Source: Glycomyces artemisiae
GTDB lineage: Bacteria > Actinomycetota > Actinomycetes > Mycobacteriales > Micromonosporaceae
Reading direction: 5' to 3'
DNA length: 64,000 nucleotides
NCBI RefSeq assembly: GCF_003002955.1
Contig: NZ_PVTJ01000002.1
Location: 620,001-684,000 of the forward strand
The first letter of the stretch is position 1, and each line of letters opens with the position of its first letter. Position numbers and translations under genes: made by a program. Under the pieces are notes generated by a model, which saw only the letters and a list, made by a program, of their open reading frames with translations, did not search any database and was not told the DNA's origin. Below are positions 26,905-35,120 of this stretch, piece after piece.

Positions 26905-27264
26905 ATGGCGAAGAAGACACAGGTCATCCTGATCGACGATATCGACGGCAGCACCGCTGAGGAGACGGTCAAATTCGCCATCGACGGGCAGGCCTACGAG
27001 ATCGACCTGTCGGCGTCGCACGCGAAAGAACTGCGCGACGCACTGGAGAAATTCCAGGAGGCGGGCACCCGACTGGGCCGCTACACGCTCGGCTCCCCGC
27101 GCGGGCCGGTCCGCGGCGCCGTCTCGGCCCCGCGCCGCCAGTCCGTGGACCGCGAGCAGAACAAGGCCATCCGCGAGTGGGCCTCCCGCTCCGGCAAGAA
27201 CGTGTCGCCCCGCGGCCGCATTCCGCAGGCCATCGTCGAGGAATACAACGCCGCGCACAACTAG
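26905..27264 (+). CDS. lsr2: Lsr2 nucleoid-associated protein
   Basis: A 119-residue Lsr2, the actinobacterial H-NS counterpart that coats and silences AT-rich DNA. The N-terminal dimerisation domain ([20 protein letters not shown]) is followed by a basic linker and the C-terminal DNA-binding helix pair ([20 protein letters not shown]), where RGR inserts into the minor groove. The ATG at 26905 is used because GAGGGG lies about 9 nt upstream. The upstream 190 bp are AT-rich for this genome and contain a TATATGCT-like -10 box near 26850, possibly a target of autoregulation. Confidence 0.95.
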   Translation: MAKKTQVILIDDIDGSTAEETVKFAIDGQAYEIDLSASHAKELRDALEKFQEAGTRLGRYTLGSPRGPVRGAVSAPRRQSVDREQNKAIREWASRSGKNVSPRGRIPQAIVEEYNAAHN

Positions 27265-27285
27265 TAGTCCGGCGCCTGAACGCAC

Positions 27286-27318
27286 CGCCCGCTTCCCGCT
27301 CGGGAGGCGGGCGTTTTC
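27286..27318 (+). terminator. Intrinsic terminator of lsr2
   Basis: A 12-bp stem (27286-27297 with 27302-27313, one G-U pair) with a GCTC loop, followed by TTTTC. Confidence 0.88.
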
Positions 27319-27376
27319 TCATGTACCGGAACGGTGCGGCCTCCCCATTGATTGGGACCCGGCCCGGCGGGTATTG

Positions 27377-27390
27377 CGCTCAGAGCGAAC
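27377..27390 (-). promoter_or_regulatory. ClgR-type activator box upstream of clpC
   Basis: On the minus strand the bases read GTTCGCTCTGAGCG, matching the ClgR consensus GTTCGC-N5-GCG known for Clp protease genes of Streptomyces and relatives. It lies about 155 bp before clpC. A TAAGGT -10 candidate is at 27468-27473. Confidence 0.65.
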
Positions 27391-27546
27391 CTGTTATCAC
27401 GGGGAATGGCTTAGGGTGCACGCTTGTTGTCACCCACGTGGCACCCGCCGTCCGCGGACCCGGGGGATAAGGTGTACCCACAGGGTTTTGCAAGCCACGA
27501 CCAGTAACGACGACGAAGTAGCGGCGGACGCGAGGAGCAGAAGCGC

Positions 27547-30159
27547 ATGTTTGAACGGTTTACGGACCGTGCCCGACGCGTGGTCGTCCTGGCTCAAGAA
27601 GAGGCCAGGATGCTCAACCACAACTACATCGGCACGGAGCACATCCTGCTCGGCCTCATCCACGAGGGCGAGGGCGTGGCGGCGAAGGCCCTGGAGAGCC
27701 TGGGGATCTCCCTGGAAGGCGTGCGCCAGCAGGTCGAGGAGATCATCGGACAGGGGCAGCAGGCCCCCTCCGGGCACATCCCCTTCACCCCCCGGGCGAA
27801 GAAGGTCCTGGAGCTGAGCCTGCGCGAAGCGCTCCAGCTGGGCCACAACTACATCGGCACGGAGCACATCCTGCTGGGCCTGATCCGCGAGGGCGAGGGC
27901 GTCGCCGCCCAGGTCCTCATCAAGCTCGGCGCGGACCTCAACCGGGTCCGCCAGCAGGTCCTCCAGCTGCTCTCCGGCTACCAGGGCAAGGAGCCCGCGG
28001 GCGCGACCGCCGGCGGCACCTCCCAGGAGTCGCAGCAGTCCGGGTCGCTCGTGCTGGACCAGTTCGGCCGCAACCTGACGCAGGCCGCGCGCGACGGCAA
28101 GCTGGACCCGGTCATCGGGCGCCAGCGCGAGATCGAGCGCGTCATGCAGGTCCTGTCGCGGCGCACCAAGAACAACCCGGTGCTCATCGGCGAGCCCGGC
28201 GTCGGCAAGACCGCCGCCGTCGAGGGCCTCGCGCAGGCGATCACCAAGGGCGAGGTCCCCGAGACCCTCAAGGACAAGCAGCTGTACACGCTCGACCTCG
28301 GCGCGCTCGTCGCCGGGTCGCGGTACCGCGGCGACTTCGAGGAGCGGCTGAAGAAGGTCCTCAAGGAGATCAAGACCCGCGGCGACATCATCCTGTTCAT
28401 CGACGAGATCCACACGCTCGTCGGCGCGGGGGCCGCCGAGGGCGCGATCGACGCGGCCTCGATCCTCAAGCCGATGCTCGCCCGCGGCGAGCTCCAGACC
28501 ATCGGCGCGACCACGCTCGACGAGTACCGCAAGTACCTCGAGAAGGACGCGGCCCTGGAGCGCCGCTTCCAGCCGATCCAGGTGGCCGAGCCGTCGCTCG
28601 CGCACACCATCGAGATCCTCAAGGGCCTGCGCGACCGCTACGAGGCGCACCACCGCGTGTCCATCACGGACGGCGCCCTGGTGCAGGCCGCGACGCTCGC
28701 CGACCGCTACATCTCCGACCGGTTCCTGCCGGACAAGGCGATCGACCTCATCGACGAGGCGGGCGCGCGCATGCGCATCCGCCGGATGACCGCGCCGCCG
28801 GACCTCCGCGAGATCGACGAGGAGATCGCAGAGACCCGCCGCCAGAAGGAGTCCGCGATCGACGCGCAGGACTTCGAGGCCGCCGCGCGCCTGCGCGACA
28901 CCGAGAAGCGCCTGCACGAGAAGCGCGCCAAGCGCGAGCAGGAGTGGAAGGCCGGCGACCTCGACCAGGTCACCGAGGTCGACGAGGAGATGATCTCCGA
29001 GGTCCTCGCGAACTGGACGGGCATCCCGGTCTACAAGCTGACCGAGGAGGAGACCTCCCGCCTGCTCAAGATGGAGGAGGAGCTCCACAAGCGGATCATC
29101 GGCCAGGAGGACGCCGTCAAGGCCGTCTCGAAGGCGATCCGCCGCACCCGCGCCGGGCTCAAGGACCCCAAGCGCCCGTCCGGCTCGTTCATCTTCGCCG
29201 GCCCGTCCGGCGTGGGCAAGACCGAGCTGGCGAAGGCGCTCGCGGAGTTCCTGTTCGGCTCCGAGGACGCGCTCATCCAGCTCGACATGTCCGAGTTCCA
29301 CGACCGGTACACGGTGTCGCGCCTGGTCGGTGCGCCTCCCGGGTACGTCGGGTACGACGAGGGCGGGCAGCTCACCGAGAAGGTGCGCCGCAAGCCGTTC
29401 TCGGTGGTCCTGTTCGACGAGATCGAGAAGGCCCACCCGGACGTGTTCAACACGCTCCTCCAGATCCTGGAGGACGGCCGCCTGACCGACGGCCAGGGCC
29501 GCATCGTCGACTTCAAGAACACGGTGCTGATCCTGACCACGAACCTCGGCACGAGGGACGTCGGCAAGGCCGTGTCGCTGGGCTTCCAGGCGGACTCGTC
29601 CGAGGGCGGCGACTACGAGCGGATGAAGGAGAAGGTCAACGAGGAGCTGAAGAACCACTTCCGCCCCGAGTTCCTGAACCGCATCGACGACACGATCGTG
29701 TTCCCGAAGCACACGCAGGAGGCGATCGTCTCGATCGTCGACCTGATGGTGAAGCGCATCGAGGACCAGCTCGCGAACCGCGACATGGCCCTGGAGCTGA
29801 CCGACAACGCGAAGCTGTACCTCGGGCACAAGGGCTACGACCCGGTGCTCGGCGCGCGGCCGCTGCGCCGGACGATCCAGCGCGAGATCGAGGACACGCT
29901 CTCGGAGAAGATCCTCTTCAACGAGTTCGTGCCCGGCCAGATCGTCATCGTCGACGTCGACGGCGACCCGAAGGACATCGAGAAGACGAACCTGACCTTC
30001 AGGGGCGCCGACAAGCCCGCGGGCATCCCGGACACGCCTCCGGCCGAACTGGCCGGCGAGCGCGCCCCGAAGAGCCCCGGCGCCGGAACCGGCACCTTGC
30101 CGCCCAAGAGCCCCGGAGCGGGCCCGCGCGGCGGCATGGCCGGCGAGGGCGCGGGCTAA
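27547..30159 (+). CDS. clpC: ATP-dependent Clp protease ATP-binding subunit ClpC
   Basis: A hexameric unfoldase that feeds substrates to ClpP. 870 residues: two Clp-N repeats (about 3-140, with [14 protein letters not shown] twice), first AAA+ module ([11 protein letters not shown] near 215, [12 protein letters not shown]), a UVR coiled coil (about 415-460), second AAA+ module ([14 protein letters not shown] near 552, [13 protein letters not shown]). A Pro/Gly/Lys-rich tail of about 45 residues ends it. ATG at 27547 after GAGGAGCAG. A ClgR-type box upstream suggests stress induction; a GCAA-loop terminator follows. Confidence 0.97.
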   Translation: MFERFTDRARRVVVLAQEEARMLNHNYIGTEHILLGLIHEGEGVAAKALESLGISLEGVRQQVEEIIGQGQQAPSGHIPFTPRAKKVLELSLREALQLGHNYIGTEHILLGLIREGEGVAAQVLIKLGADLNRVRQQVLQLLSGYQGKEPAGATAGGTSQESQQSGSLVLDQFGRNLTQAARDGKLDPVIGRQREIERVMQVLSRRTKNNPVLIGEPGVGKTAAVEGLAQAITKGEVPETLKDKQLYTLDLGALVAGSRYRGDFEERLKKVLKEIKTRGDIILFIDEIHTLVGAGAAEGAIDAASILKPMLARGELQTIGATTLDEYRKYLEKDAALERRFQPIQVAEPSLAHTIEILKGLRDRYEAHHRVSITDGALVQAATLADRYISDRFLPDKAIDLIDEAGARMRIRRMTAPPDLREIDEEIAETRRQKESAIDAQDFEAAARLRDTEKRLHEKRAKREQEWKAGDLDQVTEVDEEMISEVLANWTGIPVYKLTEEETSRLLKMEEELHKRIIGQEDAVKAVSKAIRRTRAGLKDPKRPSGSFIFAGPSGVGKTELAKALAEFLFGSEDALIQLDMSEFHDRYTVSRLVGAPPGYVGYDEGGQLTEKVRRKPFSVVLFDEIEKAHPDVFNTLLQILEDGRLTDGQGRIVDFKNTVLILTTNLGTRDVGKAVSLGFQADSSEGGDYERMKEKVNEELKNHFRPEFLNRIDDTIVFPKHTQEAIVSIVDLMVKRIEDQLANRDMALELTDNAKLYLGHKGYDPVLGARPLRRTIQREIEDTLSEKILFNEFVPGQIVIVDVDGDPKDIEKTNLTFRGADKPAGIPDTPPAELAGERAPKSPGAGTGTLPPKSPGAGPRGGMAGEGAG

Positions 30160-30176
30160 GCGTCTGAGGCAGTGAG

Positions 30177-30208
30177 AACGGGGCGGGACCGCAAGGTCCC
30201 GCCCCGTT
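30177..30208 (+). terminator. Terminator of clpC
   Basis: A perfect 14-bp stem (30177-30190 with 30195-30208) capped by a GCAA tetraloop, 17 bases after the stop. Confidence 0.85.
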
Positions 30209-30309
30209 TCGTGTACCCCGGGGTCGGGTGTGTCGGAATCGATGCGCCCCCGGTTGCAACGATGCCCGGAGGGTGCGACAAGAACGCCGCCTCGGCTGCT
30301 GAGCGCCCG

Positions 30310-30331
30310 GTGCGCACGCTTGGAAAGCGTG
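30310..30331 (+). repeat. 22-nt inverted copy of the tRNA-Ser anticodon arm
   Basis: These 22 bases are exactly the minus-strand sequence of tRNA-Ser at 30456-30477, covering the anticodon stem-loop and the adjoining D-arm end. The copy lies on the opposite strand 125 bp away, outside the tRNA and beyond its terminator. Confidence 0.85.
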
Positions 30332-30344
30332 GTGATGCGGGCAA

Positions 30345-30370
30345 GAAAAAACCGGAGCTGATGCTCCGGT
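30345..30370 (-). terminator. Intrinsic terminator of tRNA-Ser
   Basis: On the minus strand, ACCGGAGC-ATCA-GCTCCGGT (30370-30351) runs into six T. It ends the tRNA-Ser transcript about 40 nt past the CCA. Confidence 0.88.
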
Positions 30371-30411
30371 GTGAGTGGCGGAGGCTCTGCTTTCCGAACC
30401 TCGCCACTTCG

Positions 30412-30499
30412 TGGCGGAGGATAGGGGATTCGAACCCCTGAGAGCTTTCACTCAACACGCTTTCCAAGCGTGCGCACTAGGCCACTATGCGAATCCTCC
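30412..30499 (-). tRNA. tRNA-Ser (anticodon GGA)
   Basis: Acceptor GGAGGAT (30499-30493) pairs with ATCCTCC (30422-30416); discriminator G and an encoded CCA follow (30414-30412). The anticodon stem CACGC/GCGTG encloses TTGGAAA, giving anticodon GGA, which reads UCC and UCU. A long variable arm typical of serine tRNA and the AGGGG-TTCGAAT-CCCCT T-arm are present. The 10-nt 3' end including CCA is repeated 36 bp downstream (30375-30384). Confidence 0.97.
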
Positions 30500-30590
30500 G
30501 CGGAGTACCTTACCCGACGCCGGGAGCGGCCTCCAACCGGGTTGATCGAGGTGACCTGCGTTGCATCGGGACCGCGGCGGGCGCTCCGGG

Positions 30591-30620
30591 TTCGGCGGGG
30601 CGGGAGGCGTGCGGTAGACT
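30591..30620 (+). promoter_or_regulatory. Promoter of the SRP RNA gene
   Basis: TTCGGC (30591-30596), 18 nt, TAGACT (30615-30620), 7 bases before the predicted RNA 5' end. Confidence 0.55.
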
Positions 30621-30627
30621 TTCGCCC

Positions 30628-30712
30628 GTCTCCCACGCGGCGTCATCTTGTGAACCTCCCCAGGGCCGGAAGGCAGCAAGGATAAGCGGGCTCTGGCGGG
30701 TGTGTGGGAGAC
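30628..30712 (+). ncRNA. ffs: Bacterial small SRP RNA (4.5S)
   Basis: The ends pair as a long hairpin (GTCTCCCAC at 30628-30636 with GTGGGAGAC at 30704-30712). The conserved domain IV contains GGCCGGAAGGCAGCAAGG with the GGAA tetraloop and the asymmetric AGCA internal loop that bind Ffh. It guides membrane proteins to the SRP receptor. It is 85 nt, located between tRNA-Ser and tRNA-Thr. Confidence 0.92.
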
Positions 30713-30715
30713 CCC

Positions 30716-30791
30716 GCCGCCTTAGCTCAGTCGGCAGAGCGATTCACTCGTAATGAATAGGTCGTCGGTTCGATTCCGACAGGCGGCTCCA
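30716..30791 (+). tRNA. tRNA-Thr (anticodon CGT)
   Basis: Acceptor GCCGCCT (30716-30722) pairs with AGGCGGC (30781-30787), discriminator T, encoded CCA. The anticodon stem ATTCA/TGAAT holds the loop CTCGTAA, anticodon CGT, reading ACG. It starts 3 bases after the SRP RNA, so both may come from one precursor. Confidence 0.97.
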
Positions 30792-30792
30792 A

Positions 30793-30826
30793 CGGAAAGG
30801 CCCCGGCGAACGCCGGGGCCTTTCCG
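30793..30826. terminator. Bidirectional terminator
   Basis: A 16-bp perfect stem (30793-30808 with 30811-30826). It serves tRNA-Thr on the plus strand and the histidine kinase gene ending at 30835 on the minus strand. Confidence 0.85.
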
Positions 30827-30834
30827 CGTCTGCG

Positions 30835-31977
30835 CTACGCGGCCGGGAGCGACACCGTGACCACCAGGCCGCCTTCCGTCCCCGCCTTCGCAGTGGCCTC
30901 GCCGCCGTGGGCCTCGGCGACCGCGCGGACGATCGAGAGGCCCAGGCCCGCGCCCTTGGAGGCGGTGGCGAGGCGTTCGGTGCCGAGGCGGCGGAACGGG
31001 GTGAAGAGGCCGGGGACTTCGAAGGCGGGGACGATGGGCCCGGAGTTGGCGACCTCGACGACCGAGCGGCTGTTCTCCGTGCGGGTGGTCACGGTGACCC
31101 AGCCGTCCTCGGGGAGGTTGTAGCGGACCGCGTTCTCGACGAGGTTCTGGACCATGCGCTCCAGCAGGACCGGCTCGCCGCGGGCGGGCGCCTCGGCGCA
31201 GTCGGCGGTGACCGCGACGCCCGGGGCGGGGGTCTGGGCGGCGACGTGGGCGGCGATATCGGCGAGGTCGAGGTAGGAGCGCTCGCCGAGTTCGCGGTCG
31301 GAGCGCATGAGCAGGAGCAGGCCGTCGATGAGGCGCTCGTGGCGGGCGTTCACTTCGAGGAGGGTCTCGCCGAGCTGCTGCACGTCCGCGGAAGCCCCCT
31401 TGCGGTTGACCGCGACCTCCAGGAGCGCGCGGGTCACCGTCAGGGGCGTGCGCAGCTCGTGGGAGGCGTTGGAGATGAAGGAGCGCTGGCCGTCGAAGGA
31501 GTGGTCGAGGCGCTCCAGCATGCGGTTGAACGTCTCGGCGAGCTCGCGCAGCTCGTCCTGGGGACCTTCGATGTGGATGCGCTCGTGGAGGCCCTGCCCG
31601 GCCGCGGGGGCCTCGGCGATGCGGGCGGCGGTCTCGGTGACACGCGAGAGGGGCCGGAGCATCCGGCCGGCGATGAGCCAGCCGAGGGCGATCGTGCCGA
31701 CCGAGACCAGGCCGAGGGCCAGCGAGCCCTGGGCGCTGATGGCCCCGAGGGCGTCGTCCCAGACGTCCTTGGTGAGCAGGACCCGGAACTGCTCCGCGTT
31801 GTACACGTCGTCCCCGGGCCCGACCGGGGGAGCCTCCTGGTACGCGCCCTGGATCGTGCCCCCGCTCGGGGTGGTGTTCGCGACCAGGCTGTAGGTGAGG
31901 ACGAGCAGGAGGATCCCGCCGAGGAGGAACAGGCCGCCGTAGACGAGCGTCAAGCGGTTGCGCAAGGTGAGCGTCAT
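30835..31977 (-). CDS. Sensor histidine kinase (OmpR-partner class)
   Basis: A 380-residue membrane kinase: TM1 (TLVYGGLFLLGGILLLVLTY), a short extracellular loop of about 75 residues, TM2 (LALGLVSVGTIALGWLIAG), HAMP, HisKA with the phospho-acceptor in FISNASHELRTPLT, and an HATPase domain (NLVENAVRYN, GAGLGLSIVRAVAEAHGG). The extracellular loop is small and has no known sensor fold, so the signal is unknown. The ATG at 31977 overlaps the regulator stop as ATGA. It is divergent from the exporter operon at 32774, which it may control. Confidence 0.93.
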   Translation of the reverse strand: MTLTLRNRLTLVYGGLFLLGGILLLVLTYSLVANTTPSGGTIQGAYQEAPPVGPGDDVYNAEQFRVLLTKDVWDDALGAISAQGSLALGLVSVGTIALGWLIAGRMLRPLSRVTETAARIAEAPAAGQGLHERIHIEGPQDELRELAETFNRMLERLDHSFDGQRSFISNASHELRTPLTVTRALLEVAVNRKGASADVQQLGETLLEVNARHERLIDGLLLLMRSDRELGERSYLDLADIAAHVAAQTPAPGVAVTADCAEAPARGEPVLLERMVQNLVENAVRYNLPEDGWVTVTTRTENSRSVVEVANSGPIVPAFEVPGLFTPFRRLGTERLATASKGAGLGLSIVRAVAEAHGGEATAKAGTEGGLVVTVSLPAA

Positions 31978-32639
31978 CGGATGCGGTACCCCACTCCGGG
32001 TTCGGTCAGGACCACCGGCGGGTCCCCGAGCTTGCGGCGCAGCTTCAGGATCGTCATGCGCACGGCCTGCGTGAACGGGTCGGTGTGCTCGTCCCACGCC
32101 TTCTCCAGGAGCTGCTCGGCGGAGACGGGCGCGCCGTCGGCGCGCAGCAGCTCGGCGAGGACCGCGAACTCCTTGCGGGACAACGGGACGTAGCGGCCGT
32201 CGCGGAACACCTGGTGGAGGTGCACGTCGAGGGAGATCCCGGCGCGCTCCAGGACCGGCGGCGCGGCGCGGCGGGTGCGCCGGCCCAGGGCCGCTACCCG
32301 GGCGGCGAGCTCGCGGAACGCGAACGGCTTCGGCAGGTAGTCGTCGGCGCCGAGCGACAGGCCCGCGACGCGGTCGTCGATGTCGGATGCGGCCGTGAGC
32401 ATGAGGACCCGCGTGTCGCCACCGGCGGCGGCGATCTCACGGCACACCTGGTCGCCGTGGACGACGGGCAGGTCCCGGTCGAGGACCACCACGTCGTACT
32501 CGTTGACGCCGAACCGCTCCAGGGCCGCGCCGCCGTCGGCCGCGACGTCGACGGCGTGCGCGTCGCCGCGCAGCCATTCGGCGACCGCGTCGGCCAGGAG
32601 GGGCTCGTCCTCCACCACCAGGATCCTCATGCCTCCCAT
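31974..32639 (-). CDS. OmpR-family response regulator
   Basis: 221 residues. The receiver domain starts MRILVVEDEPLLADAV, with the phospho-acceptor in VVLDRDLP and Lys in YLPKPFAF; the C-terminal winged helix contains PLSRKEFAVLAELLRADG and MTILKLRRKLGDPP. ATG 32639 is chosen over 32630 because GGAAG lies upstream at workable spacing. Two TTGCCG repeats 11 bp apart (32656, 32667) just upstream resemble an OmpR-type binding site, so autoregulation and control of the divergent lipoprotein operon are plausible. Confidence 0.93.
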   Translation of the reverse strand: MGGMRILVVEDEPLLADAVAEWLRGDAHAVDVAADGGAALERFGVNEYDVVVLDRDLPVVHGDQVCREIAAAGGDTRVLMLTAASDIDDRVAGLSLGADDYLPKPFAFRELAARVAALGRRTRRAAPPVLERAGISLDVHLHQVFRDGRYVPLSRKEFAVLAELLRADGAPVSAEQLLEKAWDEHTDPFTQAVRMTILKLRRKLGDPPVVLTEPGVGYRIR

Positions 32640-32655
32640 CTTGGCGCTTCCGGTG

Positions 32656-32727
32656 TTGCCGCGGCATTGCCGTTCCGGATTACGGCCGCGCAACGCCCCG
32701 GCCGCTGTACTGACTGCGCGGCCGGGG
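32656..32727. promoter_or_regulatory. Divergent control region with direct repeats and an inverted repeat
   Basis: TTGCCG occurs at 32656-32661 and 32667-32672, an 11-bp spacing favoured by OmpR-family dimers. Further right CCCCGGCCGC (32696-32705) pairs with GCGGCCGGGG (32718-32727). Both lie between the regulator gene and the lipoprotein gene. Confidence 0.45.
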
Positions 32728-32773
32728 TGCCTCCCGCCCCCGGCCGCGCCAACGACACACGAAAGGCAGCATC

Positions 32774-33340
32774 ATGCGGCGATACCTCATCGCACTCCTC
32801 CTGTGCCTGACCGCCTTGACGGCGGCGGCCTGCGGCGACGACGCCGACGACGGGGGCGTGGCCTCCGCGGACGGCGACGCCACCGAGTCCGCCTCCGACG
32901 GCGACGGCGACGGCGAGGACCTGAGCGGCTTCGAGCAAGCGCTCGCGTACTCGCAGTGCATGCGCGACAACGGCGTCCCCGAGTTCCCCGACCCCGAGCA
33001 GCAGGGCGAGGGCGGCGTCAGCCTCGGCCTGCCCGAAGGGATGGACCCCGAGAGCCAGGAGTTCAAGGACGCCGAAGCGGCGTGCGAGGACCTCCGTCCC
33101 CAGCCCAACGGGGGCGAGGACATCGACCCGGAGATCTACGAGAAGCTCGTCGAGTACTCGGAGTGCATGCGCGAGAACGGCGTCGAGAACTTCCCGGACC
33201 CCGAGCCGGGCGGCGGCATCATGGTCGGCCCCGACATGGGCTTCGACCCGCAGAGCCAGGAGTTCCAGGACGCCGAGGCCGCCTGCGCCGACCTGCGTCC
33301 CGAAGGCCCCGGCGGCTCGACCGACAGCGGTGACGAGTGA
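32774..33340 (+). CDS. Lipoprotein with an internal tandem duplication
   Basis: A 188-residue lipoprotein: signal peptide ending LTALTAAAC, with lipidated Cys20, an acidic linker, then two repeats of about 65 residues. Each repeat has the pattern CMR(D/E)NGV..FPDP and ends with SQEF(K/Q)DAEAAC(E/A)DLRP, so each has two conserved Cys that may form a disulfide. Function is unknown. The ATG at 32774 follows GAAAGGCAG. The stop overlaps the adaptor start as TGATG, so it belongs to the exporter operon and may be its extracytoplasmic partner. Confidence 0.8.
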   Translation: MRRYLIALLLCLTALTAAACGDDADDGGVASADGDATESASDGDGDGEDLSGFEQALAYSQCMRDNGVPEFPDPEQQGEGGVSLGLPEGMDPESQEFKDAEAACEDLRPQPNGGEDIDPEIYEKLVEYSECMRENGVENFPDPEPGGGIMVGPDMGFDPQSQEFQDAEAACADLRPEGPGGSTDSGDE

Positions 33341-34419
33341 TGGCGCGCCGACGCAAGGGCCGCGCCGGGAAGGCCGTCGCGGGCGCCGCGATCGCCCTCG
33401 CTGCGGCGGGCGCCGTGGCCGCCGCACTCGGCTTCGACCCCCGCACGTTCTTCAAGGAGTCGGAGGCCGAGGCGACCCAGGAGACTCCGGCGACCGCCGA
33501 GGTCGCCGTGCAGACCCTCACCGAGACCGTCTCGGTCTCCGGGGACCTCGGCTACGGCGACGCGCTCGACATGGCGTGCCTGCTCAACGGCACCCTCACC
33601 GGGCTGCCGTCCGCGGGCGACGTGCTCGGGCGCGGCGACGTGCTCTACTCCGTGGACGACCAGCCGGTGGTCCTCATGTACGGCTCGCTCCCGGCCTACC
33701 GCGCCCTCGCGGTCGGCGCCGAGGGCGCCGACGTGGAGCAGCTGGAGAAGAACCTCGAACAGCTCGGCTACGACGGCTTCACCGTCGACGACGAGTTCAC
33801 CGACGCGACCGCCGAAGCCGTCGAGGCGTGGCAGGAGGACCTCGGCATCGAGGAGACCGGCCGCGTGGACCTCGGCCGGGTCGTCTTCGCGCCCGACCAG
33901 ATCCGCGTCGACACCGTCGACCCGCAGCTCGGCGCGATGGCCCAGGGGACCGTGTTCACCTACACGGGCCTCGACAAGGTCGTCACCGTCGAGGTCGAGC
34001 TCGACGACCAGGAGCTGGTGGTCGTCGGCGACCCCGTCACCATCACCCTCCCCGACGGGACCGAGGCCACCGGGACCGTCACCGATTCGGAGACCGCGGT
34101 CACCGAGGAGCAGAACGGCGGCGAGAACGAGGACGTCACGTACCTCGAAGTGACCGTGGCCGCCGACGACGCGGCCGTGTTCGACGCGCTCGACCAGGCG
34201 TCCGTGGACGTCGGCTTCGCGGGCGACAGCGCCGCCGACGTGCTCACCGTCCCCGTGGAGGCCCTCCTCGGGCTCGCCGAAGGCGGCTACGGCGTCGAGG
34301 TCGTGAACGGCGACACCACCGAGATCGTCGCGGTCGACACCGGCCTGTTCGCGGACGGGTACGTCGAGGTCAGCGGCGAGGGCCTGGAAGCGGGCCAGTC
34401 CGTAGTGGTGCCCTCATGA
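33340..34419 (+). CDS. Periplasmic-adaptor-like (HlyD/MacA type) protein with peptidoglycan-binding domain
   Basis: 359 residues. An N-terminal membrane anchor ([20 protein letters not shown]) is followed by a membrane-fusion-protein scaffold. A PG_binding_1-like domain ([18 protein letters not shown] onward, about 130-180) is inserted between the two lipoyl/barrel halves, a common actinobacterial version. The C-terminal beta-barrel includes [17 protein letters not shown]. It should link the ABC permease to the envelope. The ATG at 33340 overlaps the lipoprotein stop; its own stop overlaps the ATPase start (ATGA). Confidence 0.85.
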   Translation: MARRRKGRAGKAVAGAAIALAAAGAVAAALGFDPRTFFKESEAEATQETPATAEVAVQTLTETVSVSGDLGYGDALDMACLLNGTLTGLPSAGDVLGRGDVLYSVDDQPVVLMYGSLPAYRALAVGAEGADVEQLEKNLEQLGYDGFTVDDEFTDATAEAVEAWQEDLGIEETGRVDLGRVVFAPDQIRVDTVDPQLGAMAQGTVFTYTGLDKVVTVEVELDDQELVVVGDPVTITLPDGTEATGTVTDSETAVTEEQNGGENEDVTYLEVTVAADDAAVFDALDQASVDVGFAGDSAADVLTVPVEALLGLAEGGYGVEVVNGDTTEIVAVDTGLFADGYVEVSGEGLEAGQSVVVPS

Positions 34420-35120
34420 CGGTGGTCGCGGAAGCCGAAGCGGCGCAGCCGCACACGCGGCCCCGGCCGGTCGTCGAGCTCGACGGGGTCTCGAAGACCT
34501 ACCCCGGCGGGGTCCGCGCCCTGCGCGGTGTGTCCCTGCGGATCGAGGCCGGGGAGATGTGCGCGATCGTCGGCCCGTCCGGTTCGGGCAAGTCGACGAT
34601 GCTCCACCTCATCGGGACGCTCGACCGGCCCAGCGAGGGGTCGGTGCGCATCGACGGGTTCGACGTGGCGGCGCTGCGCGACAAGCAGCTCTCGGCGCTG
34701 CGGGCCACCAGGATCGGGTTCGTGTTCCAGCAGTTCCACCTCGCCGTGGGGCAGCAGGTGCTCGACAACGTCGCCGACGGGCTCCTCTATTCGGGCCGGC
34801 GCGGCCCCGACCGGCGCGCCCGCGCCGCGGAGGCGCTGGAGCGGGTGGGCCTCGGCCACCGCCTCGACCACCTCCCCAACGAGCTGTCCGGCGGCGAGCG
34901 GCAGCGGGTCGCCGTGGCGCGCGCGATCGTCGGCGGCCCCGCGGTCCTCCTCGCCGACGAGCCCACGGGCAACCTCGACTCCGTCTCCGGGGCGGGCGTG
35001 ATGGCGCTCCTGCACGAACTGCACGAGGCCGGGACCACGGTCGTGGTCATCACCCACGACCAGGACATCGCCCGCTCGCTGCCCCGGCAGGTCGCGATGC
35101 GCGACGGAGAGGTGGTCTGA
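34416..35120 (+). CDS. MacB/LolD-type ABC exporter ATPase
   Basis: 234 residues with intact motifs: Walker [13 protein letters not shown], signature [14 protein letters not shown], Walker [14 protein letters not shown]-loop [10 protein letters not shown]. It belongs to the family that drives FtsX-like permeases and works mechanically across the envelope. The 15-residue N-terminal extension is low complexity. It is translationally coupled to the adaptor (ATGA) and abuts the permease start directly. Confidence 0.94.
   Translation: MTVVAEAEAAQPHTRPRPVVELDGVSKTYPGGVRALRGVSLRIEAGEMCAIVGPSGSGKSTMLHLIGTLDRPSEGSVRIDGFDVAALRDKQLSALRATRIGFVFQQFHLAVGQQVLDNVADGLLYSGRRGPDRRARAAEALERVGLGHRLDHLPNELSGGERQRVAVARAIVGGPAVLLADEPTGNLDSVSGAGVMALLHELHEAGTTVVVITHDQDIARSLPRQVAMRDGEVV

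Noticed and set aside
27430-29829. 799-codon frame antisense to clpC
   Set aside because: clpC is an unmistakable gene on the plus strand; the antisense frame is a codon-bias artefact.
30310-30499. A classical attL/attR pair of an integrated element at tRNA-Ser
   Set aside because: The 22-nt copy is inverted and only about 125 bp from the tRNA, with no integrase or cargo genes between.
32696-32727. Terminator between the regulator and lipoprotein genes
   Set aside because: Both genes start from this region, so no transcript ends here; an operator or leader structure is more likely.
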